From NCBI GenBank assembly GCA_026713105.1, contig JAPOPC010000039.1, positions 1-64,000 on the forward strand: a DNA stretch of 64,000 nt, read 5' to 3'. The notes below the pieces were generated by a model. It made no database searches, was not told where the DNA came from, and saw nothing but the letters and a program-made list of their open reading frames with translations. The DNA comes from Acidimicrobiaceae bacterium. Its GTDB lineage: Bacteria > Actinomycetota > Acidimicrobiia > Acidimicrobiales > Poriferisodalaceae. The translations under genes were made by a program, and so were the position numbers. Shown here piece by piece: positions 10,742-19,700 of this stretch. Numbering within the stretch: position 1 is the first letter of the stretch; every line of letters starts with the position of its first letter.

Positions 10742-11749
10742 TCAGTCGACGAACGCGATGCGCAGGTTGGGATCGGCGCCGCCGTCGAGGGCAGAGGGGC
10801 CATCGCTGGCCAGCCGGTACCAGGCCGTCGCGGCGATCATGGCCGCGTTGTCGGTGCACATCGACCGGCTGGGCAGGTAGGCGTTGATGCCGTCCTCCAC
10901 GCAGATATCGAGCGTGCGCTCGCGCAGTGCGCTGTTCGCCGCCACGCCCCCGGCCAGGCAGATGCCCGCTGCGGAGACCTCGTGGGCCGCCTTGCGAGCC
11001 TTGTGCGTCAGCACGTCGGTCACGCAGGCCTGAAACGACGCCGCAACGTCGGCAGTGGCGACCTCGGGGTGAGCTCGAACCCAGTTGATGACCGCGGTCT
11101 TGATGCCCGAGAACGAGAAGTCGTAGCCGTCGTCCAGCATGGCTCTCCTGAGCGGGACCGCGGTGGGGTCGCCCTGCGACGCCAGCCGGTCGATGGCGGG
11201 GCCGCCCGGGTAGCCGAGCCCCAAGTAACGGGCCACTTTGTCGAAGGCCTCGCCGGCCGCATCGTCACGCGTCGCGCCCAGCAGGCGGTATCGGCCATGC
11301 CCCTCGAACAAGATCAGCATCGTGTGCCCGCCCGAGACCAGCAGGGTGACAAGGGGAAACTGCACCTCGGCGTCGTGCTCGTCGAGCAGGGCCGCGTACA
11401 GGTGTGCTTCGTGGTGGTTGATGCCGATGTAGGGCACGTCCCACACCAGCGCCAGCGCCTTGGCTGCGGCCACCCCCACCAGCAGGCTGCCCACGAGGCC
11501 GGGGCCGCAGGTGGCCGCCACGACATCGATGTCTTCGTCGGCTGCGCCGGCTTCGACCAACGCCTCGGCCACCACCGGGGTGATCAGCGCTTCGTGGGCC
11601 CGGCCTGCGATCTCGGGCACCACGCCGCCGTAACGGGCATGGAGATCCACCTGGCTGCTGACGATGCTGGAGCGCACCTCGCGTCCGTCGTCCACGACCG
11701 CTGCGGCCGTCTCGTCGCAGGAGGTCTCGATGCCCAGGATCGTGGTCAT
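10742..11749 (-). CDS. tsaD: tRNA N6-adenosine threonylcarbamoyltransferase TsaD
   Basis: TsaD (335 aa) moves the threonylcarbamoyl group from threonylcarbamoyl-AMP onto A37 of ANN-decoding tRNAs, together with TsaB and TsaE. It has the ASKHA-fold start ILGIETSCDETAAAVV, metal ligands His112 and His116 in NHHEAH, LLVSGGHT and GGVAANSALR. Its start overlaps the rimI-like stop by 4 nt, so it ends the tsaE-tsaB-rimI-tsaD cluster, the normal actinobacterial order. The groES promoter region follows. Confidence 0.96.
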   Translation of the reverse strand: MTTILGIETSCDETAAAVVDDGREVRSSIVSSQVDLHARYGGVVPEIAGRAHEALITPVVAEALVEAGAADEDIDVVAATCGPGLVGSLLVGVAAAKALALVWDVPYIGINHHEAHLYAALLDEHDAEVQFPLVTLLVSGGHTMLILFEGHGRYRLLGATRDDAAGEAFDKVARYLGLGYPGGPAIDRLASQGDPTAVPLRRAMLDDGYDFSFSGIKTAVINWVRAHPEVATADVAASFQACVTDVLTHKARKAAHEVSAAGICLAGGVAANSALRERTLDICVEDGINAYLPSRSMCTDNAAMIAATAWYRLASDGPSALDGGADPNLRIAFVD

Positions 11750-12369
11750 GCCACCCCCAAGGCTGTGTCACATGCGCCCTCGGTAACGCCGAGGGCCGTT
11801 TCAATTTCGTCGAGGCGGTCGCCATGAGAGGGGCCGTCGATGTCGTGGCACCACATCACCAGCGCGTCCTCCCGGCCGCGGGGTCCGTCGCGGTAGTAGT
11901 TCTTGCGCGTGCCGACCGGTGCGTATCCGAACCAGCGATACAGCCGCTGCGCTGCGTCGTTTGAGGCGCGCACCTCCAGCGTCAGCGCCTCGAGCCCATC
12001 GATGCGGCGGGCCTCGCGGTGCAGTTCCAGCATCAGCCGTGCGCCCACGCGCTGGCCTTGGCATTCAGGATGGACGGCCACCGAGGTGATGTGTCCCACG
12101 CCGGCAACGATCATGAACCCGCCGTACCCCACGACGCCGGCCGGGCGGCCACGCGGTCTCCGCCGGCACGCCACGCGGTACACCCGCTCGCCGCCGCGGC
12201 GCAGCTCGTCGAGATACAGCGACATCGACCAGGGCCTCGGGTACACCAGCTGGTCGATGCGCCGGATGTCGCGCAGGTGCGTGCGGGTCATCGGGCAGAT
12301 AATCAACTGCCCCACAGCGGTGCGGCCCTCAGCGGTCGAGGCGGCGTTCGGCGGGGACGGCGCGTTCAC
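11746..12369 (-). CDS. rimI: GNAT acetyltransferase, RimI-type (ribosomal protein S18 N-alanine acetyltransferase)
   Basis: A 207-residue GNAT protein with the RimI signature: YPRPWSMSLYLDEL (acceptor-side helix), TSVAVHPECQGQRVGARLM (acetyl-CoA loop) and RASNDAAQRLYRWFGYAPVGTRKNYY (motif B). RimI acetylates the N-terminus of S18, and actinobacterial RimI can act on other N-termini. It starts with GTG at 12369, overlapping the tsaB stop (GTGA), and its own stop overlaps tsaD, so translational coupling is likely. About 27 extra N-terminal residues precede the usual family start, and the ATG at MTRTHL is an alternative. Confidence 0.9.
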   Translation of the reverse strand: MNAPSPPNAASTAEGRTAVGQLIICPMTRTHLRDIRRIDQLVYPRPWSMSLYLDELRRGGERVYRVACRRRPRGRPAGVVGYGGFMIVAGVGHITSVAVHPECQGQRVGARLMLELHREARRIDGLEALTLEVRASNDAAQRLYRWFGYAPVGTRKNYYRDGPRGREDALVMWCHDIDGPSHGDRLDEIETALGVTEGACDTALGVA

Positions 12370-13064
12370 GACCGCTCCCGCTGCTGCCAGTTGATGCGGG
12401 CGTCGGGAGCGCGCAGGTACATCGGCGTGATCTCTGATGGGCTGACGAACTCCTCGCGCAGCGCCCGGGCGTGCGCCAGCTCCACCAGGGCACCGGCATT
12501 GGGATGGCGCAGCCCTTCCCGGCCGATCTCCGCACCCCGCACGGCGCCGAGTACGTCTGCGTATCGCTGGGCACCGTCGCCGACGATCAGCGTTTCCGCA
12601 CCCGTCGCCATGAGCTGCCCCGCAACGTCGGCGGGTTGATCAACGGCCGGGGCGCTCATGAGCTGGATGCCCCCAGGCGCTCGCCGGTAGGTGGCATAGA
12701 AAATCTCGCCCCGGCGGGCATCCACTGTTGAGACGATGAGCCGATCGCTGAAACGTGCCGGGAATGCCGTGAGGTCGAGGCTGGACACACCGATCATCGG
12801 GATCCGGCAGGCGTGCGCGATGGACTTCGCCGTCGCCAAGCCCACACGCAGACCGGTGAACAGGCCCGGGCCGACGTCGACAGCGACGAGACCGATCTGC
12901 GACAGCTTCATCTGGGCCTGGGCGCACAGGAACCGGATTGCCGGCACGAGCGTCTCGGCATGGCGCCGGTCGCGAGTGGTGTGGAACGAGGCGATGATGC
13001 CCTCGTGCCCGCCGATGGCCACGCCGACCTGGGGGGTCGCAGTCTCGATGCCGAGAACTAACAC
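12366..13064 (-). CDS. tsaB: t6A complex scaffold protein TsaB
   Basis: TsaB (232 aa) is the inactive TsaD paralogue that holds TsaD and TsaE together for t6A synthesis. It begins LVLGIETATPQVGVAIGG and contains DVGPGLFTGLRVGLATAKS, the conserved family core. It lacks the metal-binding His pair of TsaD, as expected. It starts with GTG at 13064, 25 bp after tsaE, and overlaps the rimI start by 4 nt. Confidence 0.94.
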   Translation of the reverse strand: MLVLGIETATPQVGVAIGGHEGIIASFHTTRDRRHAETLVPAIRFLCAQAQMKLSQIGLVAVDVGPGLFTGLRVGLATAKSIAHACRIPMIGVSSLDLTAFPARFSDRLIVSTVDARRGEIFYATYRRAPGGIQLMSAPAVDQPADVAGQLMATGAETLIVGDGAQRYADVLGAVRGAEIGREGLRHPNAGALVELAHARALREEFVSPSEITPMYLRAPDARINWQQRERS

Positions 13065-13089
13065 AGCGCTGCCTCCACGCTGACGTGCA

Positions 13090-13593
13090 CTAGCACGGCG
13101 GCACCGGGGAGCTGTCGGCGAAGTGCCAGGCGCTGGCGAGTGCGTCGGCGCGGGCGTGCCAGCTCGGACCGACCAAGTCAGCTTCGAAGATGCGGATGTC
13201 GGGCGACTCGTCGGGGTCGGCGAGCCTGATGCGCACTCGCAGGAAATCGCGTGGCAGCTCGCCGATGACCACCTCGCCCCACTCCACGCACACCACCGCG
13301 TCGTCGTCGAGCAGCTCGGGCAAGTCCAAGTCGAGCACCTCGCCCAGGTTCTCCAAGCGGTAGACGTCGAGGTGGTGCAATCGCATGCGGCCCTGGTAGC
13401 TCTGCGCCAGGGTGAAGGTGGGGCTGGTCACGGGCTCGGCGACGCCGAGCGCCGCCGCCAGGCCTTGGGTGAACACGGTCTTGCCTGCGCCGAGGTCGCC
13501 CGACAGCAGCAGCACGTCACCGGGTTGCAGCAGCGGCGCCAGCGCCGCTGCGACCGCTCGCGTCCCCTCGGCGCTGGTGGTCCGGAACCTCAT
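13090..13593 (-). CDS. tsaE: t6A ATPase TsaE
   Basis: TsaE (167 aa) is the P-loop ATPase of the bacterial t6A complex. Walker A GDLGAGKT is at residues 32-39, followed by TSPTFTLAQSY, HHLDVYRL and VCVEWGE, all family hallmarks. The ATG at 13593 lies 12 bp after the alr stop. It is the first tsa gene in the alr-tsaE-tsaB-rimI-tsaD run. Confidence 0.96.
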   Translation of the reverse strand: MRFRTTSAEGTRAVAAALAPLLQPGDVLLLSGDLGAGKTVFTQGLAAALGVAEPVTSPTFTLAQSYQGRMRLHHLDVYRLENLGEVLDLDLPELLDDDAVVCVEWGEVVIGELPRDFLRVRIRLADPDESPDIRIFEADLVGPSWHARADALASAWHFADSSPVPPC

Positions 13594-13605
13594 GACGGAG
13601 CTTGT

Positions 13606-14859
13606 CTAGCGTGCTTCGCCAGCGGCGAGACCACATGGGTTGGATTCTCCCCGGCGGTAGATGCGCGGGACGCGCAGCGAGATCCCGGTGAGGACCTCGT
13701 ACGGGCTGCGATCCGACCGGCGGGCCAGATCGGCGATGGTGACGCACTCATCGCCCTGGGTGCCCACAAGCGTGACGCGGTCGCCGTTGTAGGCACTGGC
13801 GTCACCGATGTTCACCATCGTTTGATCCATGCAGACATTGCCGACCACCGAGTGCAGCGCGCCGCCGATGAGCACGTTCGCCGGCTCGTGGGCCGGGTTG
13901 TGCGAAGGCCCGGTGCCAAGCGAGCGGGCGTAACCGTCGGCGTAGCCCACCGGCAAGGTGATCACCCGGGTCTGGCGGTCTGCGGTCCAGGTGCTGCCGT
14001 ACCCGACGGGCATCCCTTCGGGCACGACCTTGAAGTACACGACCTCGCTGTGCCAGCTCAGCACCGGCTCGGTCGGCAGGGCCGCGGCGATCTCGGGCTT
14101 GGGAGCGACGCCGTACAGCAATATGCCCGGGCGGACGCGGTCGAGGTGGGCTTCGGGTAGTCGGGCGATGGCCGCTGATGCCGCCATGTGCCGCACGGGT
14201 GTCGGCAGCGAATGGCGTTCGTAGAAGCTCAATGCCTCGTTGAATCGGTCGAGCTGCGTGCGCGCATCGGACAGATCGGCATGGTCGGCGTTCGCGAAGT
14301 GGCTAAACACGCCCTCGATGCGGACCGAACGGCAGCGAAGCGACTCGGCGAACAGCTGGTCGGCGTTGTAGTGGTGAACGCCGATGCGTTCCATGCCGGT
14401 GTCGATCTTGAGGTGCGCCCGGGCGGTGGTGTCCACCGCGGCCGCTGCTTGGTCGATCTGGCGGAGCTTGTCGATCGACGGAGCGGTGAGAATCAGGTTG
14501 TGGGCGAGGAACAACGGGATCTGGCGTTCGACCGCGCCGCCGAGGACGTGGATGTCGATGGTCACCCCGGCGCTGCGCAGCGCCAGCGCTTCCTCGACAT
14601 AGGCGACGGCTACGCACGACACGCCGGCCAACTGCAGTGCGAGCCCCACGTGCGCGATGCCGTGACCGTAGGCATTGGCCTTAACAACGGGCACCACTTC
14701 GGCACCGCCAACATGGCGGCGGATCGTGGCCAAGTTTCGGTCGAGTGCGTCGAGATCGATGTCGCACCAGGTAGGACGCATCTCTGATGCGTCGATTGTG
14801 GGCAGCCGCATCTCCGGTGCGTCGATTGTGGGCAGCCGCATCTCCGGTGCGTCGGTCAT
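13606..14859 (-). CDS. alr: Alanine racemase with a repeated N-terminal extension
   Basis: Alr (417 aa) makes D-alanine for peptidoglycan with PLP. The PLP lysine is Lys60 in VVKANAYGHG, the second-half catalytic Tyr is in VGYGSTWTA, and GNVCMDQTMVN is present. Relative to other Alr proteins it has about 28 extra N-terminal residues built from the decapeptide APEMRLPTID twice plus a partial third copy, encoded by 30-bp tandem DNA repeats. The start could therefore lie further in, but ATG at 14859 overlaps the upstream gene stop (ATGA), which favours it. It is encoded between the NAD(P)HX repair gene and tsaE, as in mycobacteria. Confidence 0.95.
   Translation of the reverse strand: MTDAPEMRLPTIDAPEMRLPTIDASEMRPTWCDIDLDALDRNLATIRRHVGGAEVVPVVKANAYGHGIAHVGLALQLAGVSCVAVAYVEEALALRSAGVTIDIHVLGGAVERQIPLFLAHNLILTAPSIDKLRQIDQAAAAVDTTARAHLKIDTGMERIGVHHYNADQLFAESLRCRSVRIEGVFSHFANADHADLSDARTQLDRFNEALSFYERHSLPTPVRHMAASAAIARLPEAHLDRVRPGILLYGVAPKPEIAAALPTEPVLSWHSEVVYFKVVPEGMPVGYGSTWTADRQTRVITLPVGYADGYARSLGTGPSHNPAHEPANVLIGGALHSVVGNVCMDQTMVNIGDASAYNGDRVTLVGTQGDECVTIADLARRSDRSPYEVLTGISLRVPRIYRRGESNPCGLAAGEAR
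14774..14850. repeat. 30-bp tandem repeat in the 5' end of alr
   Basis: Two adjacent near-identical 30-bp units (14791-14820 and 14821-14850, core GTCGATTGTGGGCAGCCGCA) plus a degenerate partial unit at 14774-14790. The period is a multiple of three, so it expands the Alr N-terminus in frame. Confidence 0.85.
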
Positions 14860-16352
14860 GCGCTGCTCGATTCTGCGCCGCAGGCGGCGAGACCCGCTCG
14901 CGCTGCCGGCAGCAGATCGACCTGGCCCATCGCCGTCAGCGGCGTCGCAGCTGCCGCTGGATCCTGCCCGTCGACGGTGGCGGTTCGCCCGTGCCAGTGC
15001 GCCGCCGCAGCAACCTGCGACGCCACGCCAGCGGGGTCTGCTGGGCCCCCAGACAGCACCGCTGCGATCACACCCGAGAGCACGTCGCCCGACCCGGCGG
15101 TCGCAAGGCGCGCATTCCCGGAGGTGACGGCCAGCACGGTGAGCTGGTGTGACTCGGCATGCGGCTCGGCCCCGGCGGCCACGAGCGTCGTCGGTCCCTT
15201 CAGCAGGACGACGGCACCCAGCATGCTTGCGGCCTGTCGCACGGCATCGAACCGGTCGGCTGCAGGCGCTGCGCCGGTGAGCCGGGCGAATTCCCCGTCA
15301 TGGGGTGTGAGAATCGTTGGCGCGGTCCGCTCGCGCAGGCACTCGGGATGGTCTGCCACTGCCCCCAGAGCGTCTGCATCGGCGACCAGCGGTATCGGGC
15401 ATTGCGAGATGAAGCGTGCCATCTGTGCCGATGCCGTGGGGTCGGTGCCGATGCCCGGACCGATGACTGCTGCATCAAAGCGGTCAATCCCTTCGAGTGA
15501 GGGCTCTGCCCAATTGCCGGGTCGAAGATCGCGCGCAACCGTCTCGGCGGGACGTGCGACGTCGGCCGCCCGCCGTCCCGGCGAGCTGACGACCACCATG
15601 CCGGCGCCCGCTCGCTGAGCCGCCGCGCACACGAGATGTCCTGCGCCGCGCATCTGCGGCGAGCCAGCGATGACGCGCACAGCGCGACGCCACTTGTGCG
15701 CCGTCGGTTCGGCGACCGGCAGCGCGGCGTTGGCGTCAGCGTCGGTGACGAGCCACGACGCTGCCGCACTGGTGTTGAGTCCGATCCGGGCGAGCTGCAC
15801 CTCGCCCGCGGCTGCGGCGCCGGGATGCAGCAGCAGACCCGGCTTGAGCGCTCCGAATGTGACGGTCGCGATCGCCGGCCAGCAGCCATGGTCGGCGCCG
15901 GTCAGCGCGTCGATGCCTGAGGGGATGTCGACCGCCAACACCGGCACAGCCGGTGCTTGGCCAGCCCCCCACGATCCGCGCAACCCGGTGCCATATGCCG
16001 CGTCGATGACGAGGTCCCACGCCGAAGAGGCGGGGGCTCCCGCATTCGGCGCGGCAACCAGTTCGAGAGCTTGAGGTGGCGTCTCGGTCCGGCAGCGAAC
16101 GCCCCAGCGCTCCAGCGCTGCGGCTGCGACGCGCCCGTCTGCCCCGTTGTTCCCCTTGCCGGCGGCCACGAGCACTCGACGCCCGTAGGTGCCCCCCATC
16201 ATCTGGCGGGCCGCGAGAGCAACGGCTGCACCGGCACGCGCAACCAGCACGTCGGTACCTTCGGGCGCGGCCGCGTCGATTGCCGCCATCTGATCGGGCG
16301 TCACGATCGGGATCACGACCTCAGCCCCCGGCTGAGTCGAAGTGGCGCACAC
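14856..16352 (-). CDS. nnr: Bifunctional NAD(P)H-hydrate epimerase / ADP-dependent NAD(P)H-hydrate dehydratase
   Basis: This fused protein (about 498 aa) repairs damaged NADH and NADPH hydrates. The N-terminal YjeF-N domain epimerises the hydrate and contains VLVAAGKGNNGADGRVAA near residue 70. The C-terminal ribokinase-like domain dehydrates it with ADP or ATP and contains ILTPHDGEFARLTG, VVLLKGPTTLV and TAGSGDVLSGVIAA. I give the GTG at 16352 (12 bp after acpS). A GTG at 16316 (VIPIVTPDQM), preceded by a purine-rich stretch, fits the usual family start better and may be the true one. It overlaps alr by 4 nt. Confidence 0.92.
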   Translation of the reverse strand: MCATSTQPGAEVVIPIVTPDQMAAIDAAAPEGTDVLVARAGAAVALAARQMMGGTYGRRVLVAAGKGNNGADGRVAAAALERWGVRCRTETPPQALELVAAPNAGAPASSAWDLVIDAAYGTGLRGSWGAGQAPAVPVLAVDIPSGIDALTGADHGCWPAIATVTFGALKPGLLLHPGAAAAGEVQLARIGLNTSAAASWLVTDADANAALPVAEPTAHKWRRAVRVIAGSPQMRGAGHLVCAAAQRAGAGMVVVSSPGRRAADVARPAETVARDLRPGNWAEPSLEGIDRFDAAVIGPGIGTDPTASAQMARFISQCPIPLVADADALGAVADHPECLRERTAPTILTPHDGEFARLTGAAPAADRFDAVRQAASMLGAVVLLKGPTTLVAAGAEPHAESHQLTVLAVTSGNARLATAGSGDVLSGVIAAVLSGGPADPAGVASQVAAAAHWHGRTATVDGQDPAAAATPLTAMGQVDLLPAARAGLAACGAESSSA

Positions 16353-16364
16353 GCCGGCGCCGGC

Positions 16365-16733
16365 TCACTGCGCTAGCACCATGGCCGCGGCCACCGAGTC
16401 GGTATGGGTGAGGGTCACCTGCCACTCAGACAAGCCTGCGGCCGTCGCCCGTTCTGCCGCGAGACCCCGAAGCAACAGTTCGGGACGACCGCTGGAATGG
16501 CGCGCGACTTCGATATCGCGAAAGCGGCACGCGCCCAGGCCGATTCCCAGCACCTTCATCACCGCTTCCTTCGCGGCGAACCTCGCGGCGAGGCGGGTAT
16601 CGGGATTCACCGTTCCCATGGCGTAGGAGAGCTCGGCGGGGGTAAACAAGCGGGTGCGCATACCGCTGCGCCGCTCGAGCACCGCGGCGAATCGTTGGAC
16701 ATCCACCATGTCGAGCCCAATCGAGGTGCTCAT
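16365..16733 (-). CDS. acpS: Holo-[acyl-carrier-protein] synthase
   Basis: AcpS (122 aa) attaches 4'-phosphopantetheine from CoA to the acyl carrier protein. GLDMVDVQRF carries the Mg-binding Asp8, and RFAAKEAVMKVLG carries the second acidic ligand. VTLTHTDSVAAAMVLAQ is the usual C-terminal strand. It lies 12 bp after the glmS-like gene on the same strand, matching actinobacterial glmS-acpS-nnr-alr order. Confidence 0.95.
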   Translation of the reverse strand: MSTSIGLDMVDVQRFAAVLERRSGMRTRLFTPAELSYAMGTVNPDTRLAARFAAKEAVMKVLGIGLGACRFRDIEVARHSSGRPELLLRGLAAERATAAGLSEWQVTLTHTDSVAAAMVLAQ

Positions 16734-16745
16734 TTGCTGACAGTC

Positions 16746-19700
16746 CTATTTGCCCGGCTCGCCGGAGGCGTCGGCATCGCCCAGCCAGTGCTCTGCGAGC
16801 ACGTAGACCGGTCGGGTCAGCAGATCGAAGACTTCGAGCGTGCCAAGCAAGTCGTCGCGGAACCATGGCAGCGTCTCGGTGACCGCGTCGGCGAGCGCCC
16901 CGTAGCGGCCGCGGTAGCCCATCAGCACGGACCGCATCGACGGTGCGCGCAGTCGCTCGACGAAGCGGCAGTGCAACAGCGTCAGCCCGGTGGTCAAGCC
17001 GTCCTTGGTCTCGGGAATGTGGAGCACTGTGCGGCCGTCGCTGCCGCGGGCCACGGTGACTTCGCGTTCGTACGCAGCTCGGTGCTTGCTGCCGCGTAGC
17101 TGCGGGTTGGTCACCGTGCGCGACTCGATGCCGAGTGCCGTGCCGCCGCGGTCGGTCAGCCAGATGGTGACCTCAGGGCTGCTGGCAGAAGCCACGTCTC
17201 CCTGGATGCGATAGCGCGACCAACCCGTCACCTCGGCCACAGCCGGGTCAAGCGCAGCAAGCGTGCGCAAGGCCGCGTACGAGAGCCGATCCCTCGGTGC
17301 GCCGGCTTCGAGCGCTGCTGCCACCAGCATGGAGTCGAGAAGCGTCTCGTCGGCGCGCGAGATGCCGACCGTAACGGTCTTGGCCTGATGCTTGATGGTG
17401 TCGACCGGCCGGGTGAGTTCGTCGATGGCGAGGTTCAGCGCATCGGTGAGGTCGTCGATGACGACCGAGGGCAGCCCCACCTTGCCGATATCCGCCTGGT
17501 ACATCTCCAGCGGCGCGATGCCGGCGGCGTACCGCAGCACCGCTCCGAGGCGCGCCGCAGTTCCTGCCCGCAAGTGACCGTCATAGCTGCCTGCACGCAC
17601 ACCGTCCCGGAAGCGATTGGCCGGGGCGCGCAGGCGCTCCGCCAGCACGGCGAGCAAGTCCCCGTCGCGGCCTGCGGCCGCGAGCGATGCGTCAGTGCGG
17701 CCTGCGGCCGCGAGCGATGCGTCAGCGCGGCCCGCGGCCGCGAGCGATGATTCCGTGCTGTTTGCAGCCGCAAGCAGCGATTCCGTGATGGCTCGCATCT
17801 CGCGCAGCGGATCGGCAAGTGCGTCGATCGTCAGCGCCGCCTCATACCCGTACAGGTGACCAGCAGCGGTGGCCAGCAGGAAGTCCACCGCTGGATGCAC
17901 GGCAGGAACCTCCAGCAGCTCAGCGGCAGCGTCGAAGCGCCCCGTGCCCGCGGAAGCCACCACGATCGGCGTCGCCCGGTGCGCCCGGTAGATCGCCACC
18001 TCCTTCGCAGCATCGTCGGCGACAGAGCCCACCAGGCCCGTCGCGCACACCCAGATGAGCGGCTCGCACGAGAGGTCGATGTGCTTTTTGTCTTCGGTGC
18101 CGTCCTCGGCGACGGCGTGATAGCAGACCTCAGACAGCTTGATCCTGATCTCACGTGAAGCGATCCGGTTCGCACCATTTCCCACCACGGCCCAATGGCG
18201 GTGAGCTCCCACGTGGCGCCGGGCGATCCGGGCGATCTCGTCGCGCGAGGCGAACACCGATTCGAGTGCGCTGGGCAGCTTGCCCAGCGCACCGAGCAAG
18301 TCGCTGATGGCACTGGCCGTCGCAGCGTCGTCGGGACGGATGTCGGCAGCGATGGCAGCGGCGAGCAACGCGCACGCCGCAACCTGTGCATAGAACGCCT
18401 TTGTGGACGCCACCGACATCTCCACGTCGCGGCCGTCGGAGGTGTAGAGCACGCCGTCAGCCCGGTCGGTCAGGTCGCTGCCGCGCCGGTTGACGATGGC
18501 GACCACCGCAGCGCCCCGAGCGCGAGCGAGATCTACCGTGCGATTGGTGTCGGTCGTCGTGCCGGACTGGCTGACTGCCACAACCAGCGTGTCGGACAGG
18601 TCGGCGTGCAACCCGAAACCGCTGAACTCGGTCGCCAGGGGCGCCGACACTTCCACGCTGCGGAGTGCGCGCGATGGCGCCAACAGGGTCTCGAAGAAGT
18701 GTGGGAGCGCCGACGCCGCGGCAGCGGCCGTGCCCTGGCCGATGGCAACAATCCGACGGATGGAGCCGTCCCGCAGCCGCGACCGAACATCGGCGGGCAG
18801 AGCGTCGGGCCCGAGCCGGGCGCGCCGCAATGGTCCGGCTGTCTCAATGCGGCCACGCAATGTGGCTGTCTCGATGCGGCCACGCAATGTGGCCTGGAGC
18901 GAGCGGGGCGCCTCGCCGATCTCCTTGAGCAGGAAGTGAGGGTGGTCGCCCCGGTCGATGTCGCGGGTAGTGACCTCGGCGGTGACGACATCGCCCGCTT
19001 CGACGGGCAGCTCTGTGCCGTCGTAGGAGAAACACCGGAGAGCAGCGAACTCGGGCGCGGCCCACGTGCCGTCGGCTGGTGCGCTCGGAGTGCCGACCAA
19101 CATGATCTGACCGCGGCTGCCCACGGGGTTCGCCGGATCGGACGGGGTCTCGCCATCTAGGCGGACGTAGTGACGGCATTCCTCGACCAAGCCGTACGGC
19201 TCGCTGGCCACGACATATGCCCCGTCCGTTGCGCCCACGTACAGCGCCTGCCCGCTCCCCCGCAGCGCCAACGCCACCACGTCGGGCACCTCCGAAACAT
19301 GCGCTGCGATCGCTACCGAGCCCTCGAAGCTGCTGACGGCATCAGCGAAGGCTTGCCGTAGCTGCTCCGACCCAGCGAAGGCTTGCCGCAGCTGCTCCGA
19401 CTTCTCTGTGCTTGGCGATTTCGCTGCACGGTCGCGCGTCGCGGCGAGAGCCTGGCCCACCATCGTGGGGATGACCTTTGCATCGGTAGTGATTTCCGGC
19501 GCAATAGAGAGGCGCCGCTGCGCGATCAGGTCGGCGTAGTTGTCTACGTCCCCGTTCAGCACAGCAGCAACGTGCGCGCTGTTGACGTTCGGACCAGCAG
19601 CATGAGAACCGCTGAGCGTCGCATCCCACGCATCGAGCGGATGGGTGTTCGGCACCGAGACGATCCCGATGCTGGCCCAGCGCGTGTGCCCCAGCACCAC

